This document shows, piece after piece, positions 1-10,905 of a stretch of DNA of 64,000 bases. The DNA lies in contig CM040118.1 in the NCBI GenBank assembly GCA_022559845.1, forward strand, positions 231,245,224 through 231,309,223. Direction: 5' to 3'. The notes under the pieces were generated by a model, which saw only the letters and a program-made list of their open reading frames with translations, was not told the origin of the DNA and made no database searches. This DNA is from Amorphophallus konjac (taxonomy: Eukaryota; Streptophyta; Magnoliopsida; Alismatales; Araceae). Every line of letters starts with the position of its first letter. Positions within the stretch are counted from its first letter, which is position 1. The translations under genes and the position numbers were made by a program.

Positions 1-390
1 CCATAACTTGAGAAAACCTACCTTAATTGATGATCTGGAAGAAGACTCATGAACAATTTTGCTAAGATTACCCTGAAGCTTCTAACAGTAATCTCACGAC
101 TTAATAGCAGCAGCAAAAAGGCAGGACGATGGATGAAACCTACAGAGGATAGATTGAAGATATTAGTTTTCTTGAAATCCATGGACTGTAGGTAGAGGAA
201 GGGGTACTTACACACGGACGAAGAACTCTTGTTCCTCAAACGTCAGAGCCTCTTAACCTGTTAATAGGAGAAGAAGAATAATCAATATTCTTCATGCATC
301 ATGGAAGAGGATTATCAGAAAAACTCACTGTTCTTTAACTTACCGTAGCAGGCGATTGATCAAATAGGTTTAGGGTTGGATCGCACAGGC

Positions 391-400
391 TTATTTATAG
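391..400 (-). promoter_or_regulatory. TATA box of LTR C
   Basis: The minus strand reads CTATAAATAA, about 460 bases inside the LTR from its TG end. It is followed by a leader with several gaagaa-rich stretches, like the TATA and leader arrangement of element B. Confidence 0.45.
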
Positions 401-539
401 GATTTTGGAAATCCTATTAGGGTTAGTGATTGTGTGGAAGTAATACTTCCATGATAGAGTTATTACCATGTTTGAACTCTTTCTAATGCTTATCACTTAC
501 CCTGGATAAGCTCCCGTGTCGAACGGAACTCGAATGAAT

Positions 540-775
540 TAACGACTTTGGTCAGGTCGTCGATTCTTGAATTGACGACCTGCTTCAGGTCGTTTCTTAA
601 TAAGCGCCTTGTGTAAGGGCGTTCTTTTCTTTAAAACACGCCCAAGATTGGGGCGTTTCTTGGCCTTTCCCTTTTTTAACGTTGGAATTTGACGCCGTGT
701 AGTGAGGGCGTCACTTCTTGGATAACGCCTTATCTAGAGGCGTTTCTAATTTGAATAGCGCCTTTGTCAGAGGCA
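540..775. repeat. Array of six short hairpins in LTR C
   Basis: Six imperfect inverted repeats follow one another. Each has a stem of about 6 bp and a loop of 6-10 nt. Examples are GACGACC...GGTCGTT, AGCGCC...GGGCGTT, ACGCCC...GGGCGTTT, GACGCC...GGGCGTC and AACGCC...GGCGTTT. Arms differ slightly from unit to unit but keep the GACG/AACGCC core. The same design is seen in element B's LTRs. Confidence 0.65.
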
Positions 776-859
776 TTATTTTATATTATTTTATTTATCT
801 GTTTATTTGATTTATTTTAAAATCTTTATTGTTATTAATAATTTATCAGGGTTGCTACA

Positions 860-1875
860 ATTACCCCCAGGGTTTCTACCCCTGAATGGGTGTGGTTCTA
901 AGTGGTTTTCCCATGGGCTTTAACGTCTATTTGCATTGTTTTATCATGGGTATAAGTATGCTGCAAAATGCATCTATGGGTGATATATCTTTTGAGCTGA
1001 TCTCATTCTATCCTTGTAGGAGGAGGAGAGTGTTTCGCACATCCATCTGGAGGAGGAAGACGAAGCTGTAGAAGTTGCATCCCATGACCCCATGCTCAGA
1101 TCTAGTGGTGGCTGTTGCTGCTCTCCATCATCTTCCAGCTTGGGCGCTCATCCCTTCAACAACCAGCTGCTTCCTCTCCGTGGTTCATTCATTCTAGTGC
1201 AACCTTCCATCTATCTCCAAGTTGTAATGAAGATCAAAGGGGGAACATCTTGCTTTTAACACATTATTATTATTTGTGCTTAGCTTATTATCCTTGGACT
1301 GGGCTTTATATTTCCATATAATCCTTTCCTCATAGATGATTTTGGAGCGTCGTCTCTGTCGGCGTGTTCACTCGTCGTCATGCGAGGACACGCGTGTGTG
1401 TGAGGCTGTTGAGCCCGTGTGTGGTGTTTTCACTGCCGTCGTGTGGTGGTTGTTAGTGGAATCCTCTCGAGTTGAGAGGGGTGGACGTAGGATGGCACTC
1501 AGGTGCGTCCGAACCACCTAAAAATCTTTGCATTGTGGTATGCTTCTTGTGAGTGTGCTATTTTATTCTATCCGTATCTTTTACGAGTGTGAAGCGGTGA
1601 GCTGAGGGTTCAAAAAGGGTGTCCGCTCTTTATTTCTCAGTTCGAGTGGGTCATCTATCTACGTTGGTGAGTCGGGAGAGCTTGGTGTTTGTCATTCAAC
1701 TAATTCACTTAGCCTTCCGATTAGAGTTCGTGATCATTTTATTTTGAAATCTTTGAATACTTATGAGGTTAGTTGTCACAGTTGTTATTTATCTCAGCAT
1801 CCTAGTTTTAATTTTTAAAAAATTGGGCGCAATCAATTCACCCCCCTCTTGATTGCATTCCTAACGGGGCCAACA
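860..1875 (+). mobile_element. 3' portion of a SIRE/Maximus-type Ty1/copia LTR (element D)
   Basis: This matches the 3' half of element G's LTRs in order. It has the cagggttt...tgggtgt block (compare 30218-30260), the 'tctatccttNNaggNgaagaa' block, the GGGGTGGACGTAGG ... CGAACCACCTAAAAATC block (compare 31299-31352), and an 'aattcacccccctcttgattgc' tail ending in CCAACA. Immediately to the right, sequence homologous to A's right LTR resumes (1876 matches about 50147). D is therefore best read as inserted into A's left LTR, with ctcct (1876-1880) the candidate right target duplication. Its left part is cut off by C. The LTR is diverged from G, so it belongs to a different subfamily. Confidence 0.65.
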
Positions 1876-2642
1876 CTCCTAATCAGAGAATTTCTCGCCG
1901 GAAGAGTGTGCTAGTTCCTGCGTGTCCTACGTAAAAACGGTGACTTCCAGACCTTCTAACTTCTTGACGGCTTGTTCTCCTAGCACAAGATTTAGAGGGA
2001 AGTTAGAAGATATTAAAGGGAACAAATAACCCGAAAGGATGAACGTGAAAAGACGATGCCTTACCTTCGAACCACGCGATCCAAAATTAGGGTTCGCACA
2101 CGATGAATCTGGGCCTATTTATAGAGTTTGGCCTAGGGTTGAGGGATTAGATGGATTTAGTAGTCCTTATTGGGGTTAGAATCAATCCTTAAGAGTCCTA
2201 GATAGGTTCCCATGCCAGATCACATCGATCTCTGGCAATTTGGGAGGATAAAAATCTAGATTTCCTAGGGTTTCTCACTTGCCATTTACGGAACCAAATA
2301 GCGGTAGTCCCTGGACCGCTACTATTAGGTTGCGGTTGCGTGACTGACCCCGTCTTGCCAGGGTGCTAGAAATTTGAATTTGAGTCTAATTCCTCTCTTA
2401 CTTATCCTAATGTATCTAGTTAAAATAGGGAAATTTACCTAATACGTCTCTAGGGTTGGACTTGGGCCTAAAAGTCTTAGAATTTGGTCTATGGGCCCAT
2501 TTTAAATGGTCTTAATGGTCTACAAGTAATTGGGCTTTTAATAAATTTCAAATAACCCATTAAATCAATAGTTAGCTTATTTTAAGCTTATTTAATTCTA
2601 TTTAATTCCTAAAAAATTCACATAAATTTTCGGGCTGCTACA
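1876..2642 (-). mobile_element. Element A, 3' LTR (visible distal part)
   Basis: The minus strand starts TGTAGCAGCCCG at 2642. The segment aligns with the right LTR at 50147-50442 plus 58583-58991, which is continuous once element B is removed. The right copy lacks a short stretch around 2055-2110 that the left copy keeps. The rest of this LTR should lie to the left of D, outside the window. Confidence 0.8.
2115..2124 (-). promoter_or_regulatory. TATA box, element A 3' LTR
   Basis: The minus strand reads CTATAAATAG, just upstream of a gccc-rich start region. The same sequence is kept in the other LTR at 50324-50333. Confidence 0.55.
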
Positions 2643-2655
2643 CCCTTCCCCACTT
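2643..2655 (-). promoter_or_regulatory. Polypurine tract of element A
   Basis: The minus strand reads AAGTGGGGAAGGG directly before the LTR's TGTAGCA. It is preceded by ggaccaaattcttctt, the same context as the tract of element B (54985-54997), which supports a Tekay-type relationship of both. It would prime plus-strand DNA synthesis. Confidence 0.8.
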
Positions 2656-2707
2656 AAGAAGAATTTGGTCCCCAAATTCATTGTATGGGATATGTGGAGA
2701 GTGCATT

Positions 2708-5052
2708 TTACTTACAATCAAATAGCTCTGAAAATCTCTTGTGCATAGCTTCCTCCATCTCCCATGATGCTTCTTAGTCTAGACTTTTATTCCACCGAAT
2801 GTTTACCATGGGAATGGTTCTATTTCCAAGCTGACACACTTCTCGATCCAGTATTTTGAGTGGCCTTTGCTCGTATGTTAGGTCCTTATGTATTACAAGA
2901 TCATCATGACTGATGACATGAAATGGGTCATGAACGTACCTTTTAAGCATCGAGACATGGAACACATCATGAACTCTAGATAATTGTGGCAGTAAAGATA
3001 TCCGATAAGCAACCTCGCTAACCCTTTCAAGAATTTTAAAAGGGCCAATAAATCTCGGAGTAAGCTTGCCCTTGATGCCGAATCTTCTAATTCCACGACC
3101 TGGAGAAACCTTGAGAAACACGTGGTCTCCCACTTGAAATTCTAGGTCTCTTCTTCTTGTATCCACATATGTCGTTTGCCTTGATTGAGCCACCTGGAAT
3201 CTTTCCCTGATCAATTTAATCTTCTCAGTTGTATCTCTAATATGTTCCGGGCCTAGAAGTTCTTTTTCCCCAACTTTATTCTAGCAGACTGGTGAACGAC
3301 AACTCCTTCCATATAATGCCTCGAACGGTGTCATTTGTATACTAGCTTGAAAACTATTGTTGTATGCAAACTCAACTAGAGGCAAGTGGTCGTGCCAACT
3401 TCCACCAAAATCAATAGCACAAGCTCTAAGCATATCTTCAATCACCTAATTTGTTCTTTTAGTTTGACTATCCGTTTGTGGATGAAAAGTAGTGCTGAAA
3501 TTCAACCGGGTCCCTAATGAGTGTTGTAGACCCTTCCAAAATTATGATGTGAAATGAGAGTCTCTATCATATATAATAGTGACAGGGACTCCATGTAGTT
3601 TAACAATCTTCTTCATATATAAGGCTGCTAGAATATCTACAGACCATCGACTTTTAATAGGTAGAAAATGTGTAGATTTTGTCAATTGATCTATGATCAC
3701 CCAAATACCATCATGTCCACCTCTTGTCCTCGGCAAACCCATGATAAAATCCATCCTTATACTCTCTCATTTTCACTCGGGAATTTCTGAGGGGTGTACT
3801 TTTCTAGAGGGCTTTAAGTGTTCCGTCTTAAGTAAGGTAGCGAGATACAAAGTCCGCCACTTCTCTCTTCATGTTTGCACCACCAGAAATTTCTTTTCAA
3901 GTCTTGGTACATCTTGGTAGCACCATGGTGAATAGCATACCTCATCTTGTGGGCTACTTCCATAATTAGCTTCTTCGTCTCCTCATGATCTGGTACATAG
4001 ATCCAACCTTGGAATAGAAATCTTTCATCAGTCGTGACAGAGAAATCTGGTCGTTGATCAATATTAGCTTTGATCTCCACCAGTATAGGGTCATTCTCTT
4101 GAAGTTTGACTAGATCTTCAATTAATGTAGGTTGTGACCTGATGTTGGCGATAATACATCTCTCGTTCTCCGTGTCAATATCTAGCTTTAGCTTTGCAAA
4201 ATCTTCTATAAGGTTGGTCATACCCTTCCTGAGACTTGATAATGTTGCCAGTGGTTTCCTACTGAGTGCATCAGCTACAGCATTTGCTTTACCAAGATGG
4301 TATAGAATACAAAAGTCGAAGTCCTTCAGGTACTCCTGCCATCGTCTTTGCCTCGTGTTTAGCTCCTTTTGGGAGAAGAGATATTTCAGGCTTTTGTGGT
4401 CCAAAAATACAATAAATTTCTCCCCATAAAGGTAATATCTCCATATCTTCAAGGTGAAGATAACAACAGCTAGCTCCAGATCATGCACTGGATAATTCTC
4501 CCCGTGCCACTTCAATTGCCGCGAAGCAGCAAATAACTCTACCATGCAGCATTAAGACACAACCAAGGCCAATGCCTGATGCGTTGGTTGAGACTTCAAA
4601 ACCATCACCTTTAAAAGGCAGTGCTAATACAGGTGCCGTGGTAATATGTTCCTTGAGAGTCAAGAAACTCTCTTCACAGTCCTTTGACCATATAAACGAT
4701 TTTCTTTTCTTGTAAGCCTGGTCAGAGGTACGGTGATCTTAGAGAAATCTTGTATGAACCTCCGGTAATAGCCAGCCAACCCAAGAAAACTCTTGATTTC
4801 AGATATAGTAGTCGGTCGGCTCCAATTCCTGATAGCTTCAACCTTAGAATGATCCACAACGATACCTTCCTTTGAAATAATGTGGCCAAGAAATGAGACT
4901 TCCTTTAGCCAGAACTCACATTTGTTGAGCTTCGCATAGAGTTGATGCTCTCTTAATATTTGTAAAGCTATTCTTAAGTGCTCTTCATGCCCTTCTCGGG
5001 TCTTGGAGTAAATGAGAATATCATCTATGAAGACGACCACAAACCGGTCAAG
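2708..5052 (-). pseudogene. Element A pol, 3' part: rest of RT, RNase H, integrase, chromodomain
   Basis: This is the downstream half of a chromovirus polyprotein on the minus strand. The first part (5040-4660) holds the RT catalytic box [12 protein letters not shown] and the thumb ([14 protein letters not shown]). RNase H follows (about 4660-4240), with [15 protein letters not shown] and the DALSRK end. The integrase zinc region has [17 protein letters not shown] (about 3910). The integrase core (3754-3300) has [15 protein letters not shown] and downstream VEFAYN. The GPY-type tail LTPRFIGPFKILERV precedes a chromodomain with ILDREVCQLGNRTIP and EASWEMEEAM. Defects are a shift near 4540, a shift near 3830 after the zinc region, several integrase stops, and a TAA at 2774-2776 in the chromodomain. 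The upstream half lies beyond insertion I, at 16387-17527. Confidence 0.85.
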
Positions 5053-5057
5053 ATAGG

Positions 5058-6544
5058 TGTGGATGGTTTATCTACCCCACCCCCAAACTACAAATAACAT
5101 AATAAGCATGAATTAGCATGAAACTAAACATATATTCATGAAGTATGAACATGAACAAAGGGGCGATGAAGATATAGAAGTATTGACTGTGATTGCCACC
5201 AAGGGTTAACAAAGCCAAAGGATGTGGGAAAAGGATGCAACGGCACCGTGTACCTTGGAAAGATGAAGTCTTGATCGTGCTTGACAAATGGGGAGCGGGA
5301 AACTTGTGGGATCAGACCTCCTCTCCTTCCAGCCGGCTAAAGGAAGAGGGCCTCACGTTCAATCATTGCTCTCCTACAAAACAAAGCCAAACACAAGAGA
5401 AAAACCCATTAGAAACTATGAGTGTAGTATCAATCCCGAAGTAATAAAAGAGGGGTAGAAATTGAGGGAGAATGCACCGGGGGGAGATTTTTAACCCTTG
5501 TAAAAGGGTGCAAAAGATAGGTGTATGTGTTGTGAGGATAATAAAACAAATATAGAGAAAAATCACACAATACAACTACGGGAATATGCTATGCAAAATG
5601 GAGAAAAATGCAGATGTAGCAAAAAATAGGAATTTGTGATGATTTGTAAAATTGGAGGAAGAATAACTAAGAGAATAAGGAGAGATAGGAAGCCCTTGAA
5701 CATGGAATTGAAAGCTAATACTTCCCTCATCAGGCCAGGGTCGAAGGAGAAGGTAGACGACGCAGCATGGCTTCGCCCCGAACCGAGAAAGAGCCCCCCT
5801 TTCGCGACCTGCGAATTGGGTTCTATTTATAGGAGTGCAGAAACCCTCGGGTTTAAATCCGAGGATAAACACTCAAAATAGAATATTTAGATGAATTACT
5901 CCATGGATAATAGTGGGAATATATCCCCAAGGTGGATTAGAATCAATCTAGAAGGATATTCTCGGAGAAAATGGATCAAACAAGGTCTCCAAGGAGTCCT
6001 CGGGCGAAGAAATCGGAGTTCAGGAGGTTCTAGACTCTCTATTGAGAAAACGGTCTATCGCAGGACCGCCAGGGAAAAAAATGGTCATGGGAGGACTGCA
6101 AGGGGACACCAAACGGTCTAGGGAATGACCACCAGGGGACAGAGCTGAAACGGGCAAAAACAGGCTCAAAAAGGTAGGTAGCGGTCTGCCCTAGACCGCT
6201 ACCAGATGATTTTAATTTTTTTTATTTAAAATAGGGAAGTTAGCGGTCATGCCTTAACCGCTACCACCAGGTATCAGTCAAGGGATGACCGCTACTAGGA
6301 GGTTGGTGGGCTTTTGCGTGGCTTCGTCCCGGTCGCCCGTTTAAGCTCTGAATTGACCCGAAACGGACCCGAAAGTTGGGGAATTGAAGATAAAAGCTTC
6401 TAAAGCTCAATGGGCTTGAAAAATGGTCAAGAAATGGGCTCGAGATAGGCTCAAAGAATGCTCCAAAATAAGGGTTAATTCAGGACATCAAGGAGGTGAA
6501 TAAGAGAAATAACTCGACTTATAGACTTAAAACGGGTGTCAACA
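5058..6544 (-). mobile_element. Element I, 3' LTR
   Basis: This is the left copy of the LTR pair, about 1.49 kb. It aligns along its length with 14891-16386, including the block tggatggttta...ccaaactaNNcaaataac at one end and gggtgtcaaca at the other. A TATA-like sequence (minus CCTATAAATAG, 5822-5832) is intact here. Confidence 0.85.
6179..6297. repeat. Hairpin array with TAGCGGTC/GACCGCTA arms, left LTR of I
   Basis: TAGCGGTC TGCCCTA GACCGCTA-type inverted repeats occur at 6179-6203 and 6241-6265. A half-unit GATGACCGCTAC follows. The array lies in the U3 part, upstream of the TATA box in sense orientation. Confidence 0.65.
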
Positions 6545-7535
6545 GATGCCTATCCTTGATGTCTGCTTTGCAAGGGAACAAGCGAAAGCGACGTGGAGGC
6601 GAAATGCAAAGGAGATGGAGCGAAAGCGACAGTGATGTGAAATGGAGATGAAGTAGAGATGAAGCGAAGAGAACTGATAAGCAGGTATCAGGTAAAAGAC
6701 ACCCGTCACAACCAACAAGCGACAGGAATTCTCCTGAAAACGTTGAACCAACCACAAGGAGTGGATGACGCGGATGAGATATGTCTGGAGAACTAAACTA
6801 ACTAAGGAAGGAAAAGAAACACGACCAACCTCATTAGGGGACACAATCCATGGACAATGAGGGGATCGAAAGGAACACAGCTGAAAAGATAGAAAAGGAG
6901 AATAAAACTGAGATAAAAATCCAGACAGGAATCACGCTGGCCAACCAGACCAAGTGAAAAGATCAGAGAAATCGTTCGAATTCAGAGTAGAATGAGAATC
7001 TCTTATCCAAGAGAACTGAAGCACAATTAACCATTGCGAAGAAAGATAAAGTAGAAAGTACTCAAAAATAATATTGCTAGACTGAGCAAGATGGGGTCAA
7101 GAGTCTTCTTGCACAATTAACCACAGCGTGTGAGACAGAGTCGATCGTCCCCCACCCCACTCAAACTAACGGCTTATCCAACGATTAACTGTATGCTCCT
7201 AGATTATCATCATTTTTGTTAAAGGGGAACATCAGATCCCAAAATACATGGACAACCAGCCTGTCCTTAAGAGGCTATAATAATGTAGATAACATATAGT
7301 AATGCAACAAAGAGCAAGGATAGAGAGCCATACCTGACTTACCTACCAAGCGAAACGACATTTTTTTCTTTTGGATTTTTTTTGATTTATGACACAAATA
7401 ACAAAATGAGCATGCATGAACATAACAAAGGTGAACGAAAGATAACATAGCAAAGGTGAATGAACAATAACAACACAAACATAAATGAAAACAATCATAA
7501 CAACATAAGTGAAACATCACAAGGATAAAACAATG

Positions 7536-7765
7536 AGTGTGCGTATGACACGGTGGGACAGCACACGCGGTGGGACAAAGACATGGTGGGACAAAGACAT
7601 GTGGGACAACAACCACGGGAAATAAAAGACACGGACAACATATGTATGGGACGACAACAATAACACATGGCATGGAGACACAGTGGGATGAAAACATAGC
7701 GTGACAAAAACATGACAGACACGAAGGGACATAGACACGTGTGACAAGGACACGACAGGACAAAG
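7536..7765. repeat. Degenerate short tandem repeat, GTGGGACAAAGACATG type
   Basis: Units such as acacggtgggacaaagacatg recur with variation (gggacaacaaccac, gggacatagacacg, aggacacgacaggac). Phasing is irregular, about 15-20 bp. The open frames across it on the minus strand are products of the repeat. Confidence 0.6.
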
Positions 7766-8094
7766 GACACAAGAAATATGCTCTTCAATCAAAGCCCAAG
7801 ATCAGATGAAACAGAACCGCCAGGTTCATAATCGTGAGGCAAAGCCCTCTCATGGAGATATGATGAAATTGAAATAAGTAAAAGCTGAGCCAAATAAGAG
7901 TTGAGAAAGACATGAGCTCCAGAATAGGTCGAGAGATAAGATTGAAGAAGGAGAACAAATCAGAAAAATATGAACAGGAGACAGATAGAGCAAAATATAG
8001 AACAAGGAAAAGCTTGAGTCTGCAACCTGCACACTTAACAAACGAATCATATCCATTCTCATAACAAATAGATAGAAAGGAATAAAAGACAAAT

Positions 8095-8240
8095 ATTTTT
8101 GCATTTTTGACAATTTTTTGATTTTTTTGGATTTTTGAAAATATCTAATTTTCTTGGATTTTTTAGCAATATTTGATTTTTTTAGATTTTTTAGCAATAT
8201 TTAATTTTTTTGGAATTTTTGACAATATTTGATTTTTCTG
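8095..8240. repeat. A/T-rich tandem repeat, about 30 bp period
   Basis: Four to five copies of a unit of the form gatttttttggatttttNNcaatatttaa occur in tandem with small changes. Confidence 0.7.
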
Positions 8241-9539
8241 GAATGTTTGACATAGCAACCTGCAACACCCAAAGACGGGCTTAAATGATTGGGTAGGGAT
8301 CGTCATCCCTCCCCCTCTCATTAAAGACTTCTCTTGAGCATGGCGTGCATTTGAGGGTGGCTCGCTACAACTAACTGCCTCTAAAAAATGGTGTCCCTAC
8401 TAAGGCCATACTAGGGATTCAACCCAGCCTAAGAGGGAGAAGCAAAAGAAAAATTGGAGATAAGATTTATGCAAAATGAGAGACATCAAGATTCGAATTC
8501 CCCCTAGGGCACTACCCCTTAAAGATACAGTCTGTTGCGCCGGGGGTTTGTGACTTTGATTTTGAGACCCATATTTATCAGGCACGCATGCAACCGGGCT
8601 AATGACGTCCTGTGGGGAACTGTACTACCACTCTTGCCATGCCTCTGATTCATAATTTTGCATATTGATTCCTTGAATTTATGAGCCCTTATTGGCTAGA
8701 TATAGTATGAACGCTTATTTTTGAGGGTCAAGACTGCCCCTATTTAAGACCTCTCTCGTATTAGGGAGCGCCTAGGTTGGTCATTTCATCCATCAATCTC
8801 TTACCTCTGCACTTGGCCGAGCAGAGAAAAGAAAAGGACCTTCGTGCATACCCAAAGTATGGCCAAAGTAGCAACGGTGTGCCTCAAAGGAATCGGCTAT
8901 AGCTTGCCGTGAAGTGTGTGAAAACCCATATAAAAGGTCACCCTCAACAATCGGGGAAAGAAACTAGACTCCTAGTGCGGAGCTATTATCAGCCTAAGAA
9001 TGCTACAGAAGCGAACTCTTTTTAACTAAGCAAAGTTTCTAAAGCCACTCAACCACGTTGAAGAACCAACATCATAACCATGCGCATGAAATAAAAATAG
9101 TAATAACAATAATAGCATATTCTGGCACAAAATAAAGATATCTTGCAAATCCATAGCGTGGGAATAGCATCCTGAAGCAATCTTGATCATCAAGCTTTGA
9201 GCGGCACGAGCTTCGTATTCCTTGCTTGACAGGATAAAAGGGACAGGATAGCAAGATTTCAACGTTCCTCGACACGGAGGAGCGGCAGACACTAAACTGG
9301 ATGAAGTGGGATAAAAGGAAGAGAGACGAGGGCTAGAACTCCCTCGCTAAGGTACAAAGACTCTGATAACAAGGAACCAGATATAGAATAAACAGAGATC
9401 AACTGAGATCAAGGCGGACTAAAGCCTCGAAAATAGTAAGAAAAAGGGCAATGACCCCGAAAGGGTGAAACAGAGGGAATAGAGAGATGATGAGTAGATT
9501 GTGGCAAAGATGAAGAAGAAAAGGATAGATCATCCGACG

Positions 9540-9670
9540 TGGTCAGAGAAGAAGAGTTGAGGACATCCGACAAGGTCGGAGAATAAGGGTAATGATCATC
9601 CGACAGGGTCATAGAAGAAGAATCATGGACATCCGACTGGGTCAGAGAAGGATCAGAGGCAACATCCGGG
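9540..9670 (-). repeat. Coding-like tandem repeat, about 37 bp, (T/L)SDxxxSSS
   Basis: The plus strand shows repeated catccgacNNggtcNgagaagaag. On the minus strand this would read repeated Ser/Asp-rich units (SDVHDSSS, SDDHYPYS, SDVLNSSS, SDDLSFSS). The frame stays open for about 105 codons, but there is no recognised domain. Confidence 0.5.
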
Positions 9671-9739
9671 AGTCCCGAGGAAGAAGAATCAGGTGATGTC
9701 CCAAAATCGGGATGGAAGGATGACATAGGCCGAGGCCTA

Positions 9740-10905
9740 GAATTGAAATAGGAGGAAAAATCCGGTGGATCCGGATGGATGGGAAGAAGAGGAATGGCAA
9801 TTTGTGGACCGGGGAAGAGAGGAGAAAATGATAGAAGTAGAATTGGAAGAGGGAAAATACACCCCCCAAGGGTGGGAACTGAGTAGAAGAAATGATGAAT
9901 GAAAGGAAGAAGAAGATGGAGAAGTGACCCCTCGAGTGCACAACGTGCGGCCCTTGAACTTGCGTAACCTCCGCTTCTTGGAATAAACTTGCTTGTAACG
10001 GACCTGCCTGGCGCGGACTTGGACCTTCGGGCTTCTTGGCTTACAATGTCTTCTCAAATAACGAGCCCATCTGGCAGACGGCCTGGCCCGATTATGAAGA
10101 TGCAGCTTCGTTGGGGCGGTTGCCCCTAGTCACCCGGTGCCAACAATAGGTGGACGTTCTTGGACAGATAACTCCTCAAAATACTGAATATCATGACACC
10201 AGGGAGTCTTATCACTTGGCACCAAGATGTGGAGATCCGGAAACTCTACTCGGTAATCAGCCTTGAAGCACAACTCCCTTGATAGAAGAGCATGATGAAA
10301 CTGTGGGAGAGTAATGCGCGGCGTTGACATGGCCGGCTTGATGATAAACCGAGGAAGATTGCATAAAAAGTGCAGAATGTCCTTCAAAAATACAGAGGAT
10401 ACTGCCAATTGCCCCTTGAACATAGAGGGCATAATCTGCTTGGCGGCCGTATGAGTGAGCACAATCCGGGTAGAGAACCCTTCTTGGCCAATGAACTAAA
10501 CTGTAATGGAGCGAGGAGAAATAATAGCATCAACGGTGAACTCTCCGGTGAGTAAAGAGATTGCCACCGATTTCACTCGAGAAGAGACTGGCACCAATGC
10601 GAGAGAATTGGCAACTGTCATTTTTGAAAGTGGAGGCACATCATCCCCGAAATAGCTAGGGATCAGAACATGGATTGGCATCTGACTGATAAAGTCTTGA
10701 ATCTTGAAATGTGTAATCGGCACAGAATCGTCTTGACTTGGCTCATTGTCTTCCTGGGGATCAAACCCGAGAGGCACCAAAGGAAGCGCACACCCGCTCC
10801 GAGGGGTGGAAATGGATGGAGAAAGCTTGGATGGCGGAGGTGAAGGTTTGGGAGGCGTGGAGGCTTCAACAAGAATGGTGATATCGAGTGGTGGTAAAGG
10901 CAATG
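9740..10905 (-). pseudogene. Unrecognised coding remnant downstream of element I gag
   Basis: Three overlapping minus-strand frames of 106-135 codons are present: 10057-9737, 10462-10130 and 10903-10496. The last two are in one continuous sense and are broken by one stop and shifts. They read as a globular-looking protein (for example HALLSRELCFKADYRVEFPD) following a proline-rich linker (PPKPSPPPSKLSPSIS). The position after gag is where protease would be expected, but I see no DTG/DSG motif. I do not recognise the protein. It could be a decayed protease region or captured sequence. Confidence 0.35.

Larger units (their letters stand above)
1..859 (-). mobile_element. Partial antisense LTR (element C), Ty3/gypsy-like, running off the left edge
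   Basis: Read on the minus strand, this begins TGTAGCAAC at 859 and continues to the window edge. It resembles the LTR of element B (50443-58577) in several ways: clusters of short GACGCC/GGCGTT-type hairpins, a TATA box (minus strand, 391-400), a following leader with alternating gaagaa tracts, and the phrase GTAGGTTTTCTCAAG (revcomp of 5-19). It is inserted into SIRE-type LTR D, whose sequence resumes at 860. Only one end is visible, so it may be a solo LTR or one LTR of a full element lying to the left. Assignment to Ty3/gypsy rests on the likeness to B and is an inference. Confidence 0.6.
6545..9700 (-). other. Element I interior, 3' non-coding part
   Basis: These 3.1 kb lie between the 3' LTR and the coding remnants. 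I see no recognisable protein on either strand. The stretch contains GGGACA-type short repeats (about 7536-7760), a T/A-rich tandem repeat (8095-8240) and otherwise unique sequence. The open frames that occur are short, Cys/Ser/His-rich by composition, and not supported by any motif. It may be the remnant of a deleted pol or captured sequence. Confidence 0.5.

Noticed and set aside
860..873. ACCCCCAGGG next to LTR C as a polypurine tract of a minus-strand element
   Set aside because: The sequence from 860 onward aligns with the interior of SIRE-type LTRs (30208-30260), so it belongs to D, the target of C.
886..1521. Three short open frames of 61-68 codons on the plus strand
   Set aside because: They lie within LTR D, which is aligned to non-coding LTR sequence of G.
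1876..2642. Left LTR of element A as a truncated LTR
   Set aside because: The break coincides exactly with the CCAACA end of SIRE-type LTR D, so insertion of D into a complete LTR is simpler than truncation.
4106..4429. 107-codon plus-strand frame
   Set aside because: It is the antisense shadow of element A's RNase H.
7275..7792. Cys/Ser-rich minus-strand frames up to 165 codons
   Set aside because: All are produced by the GGGACA-type short repeat read in three frames.
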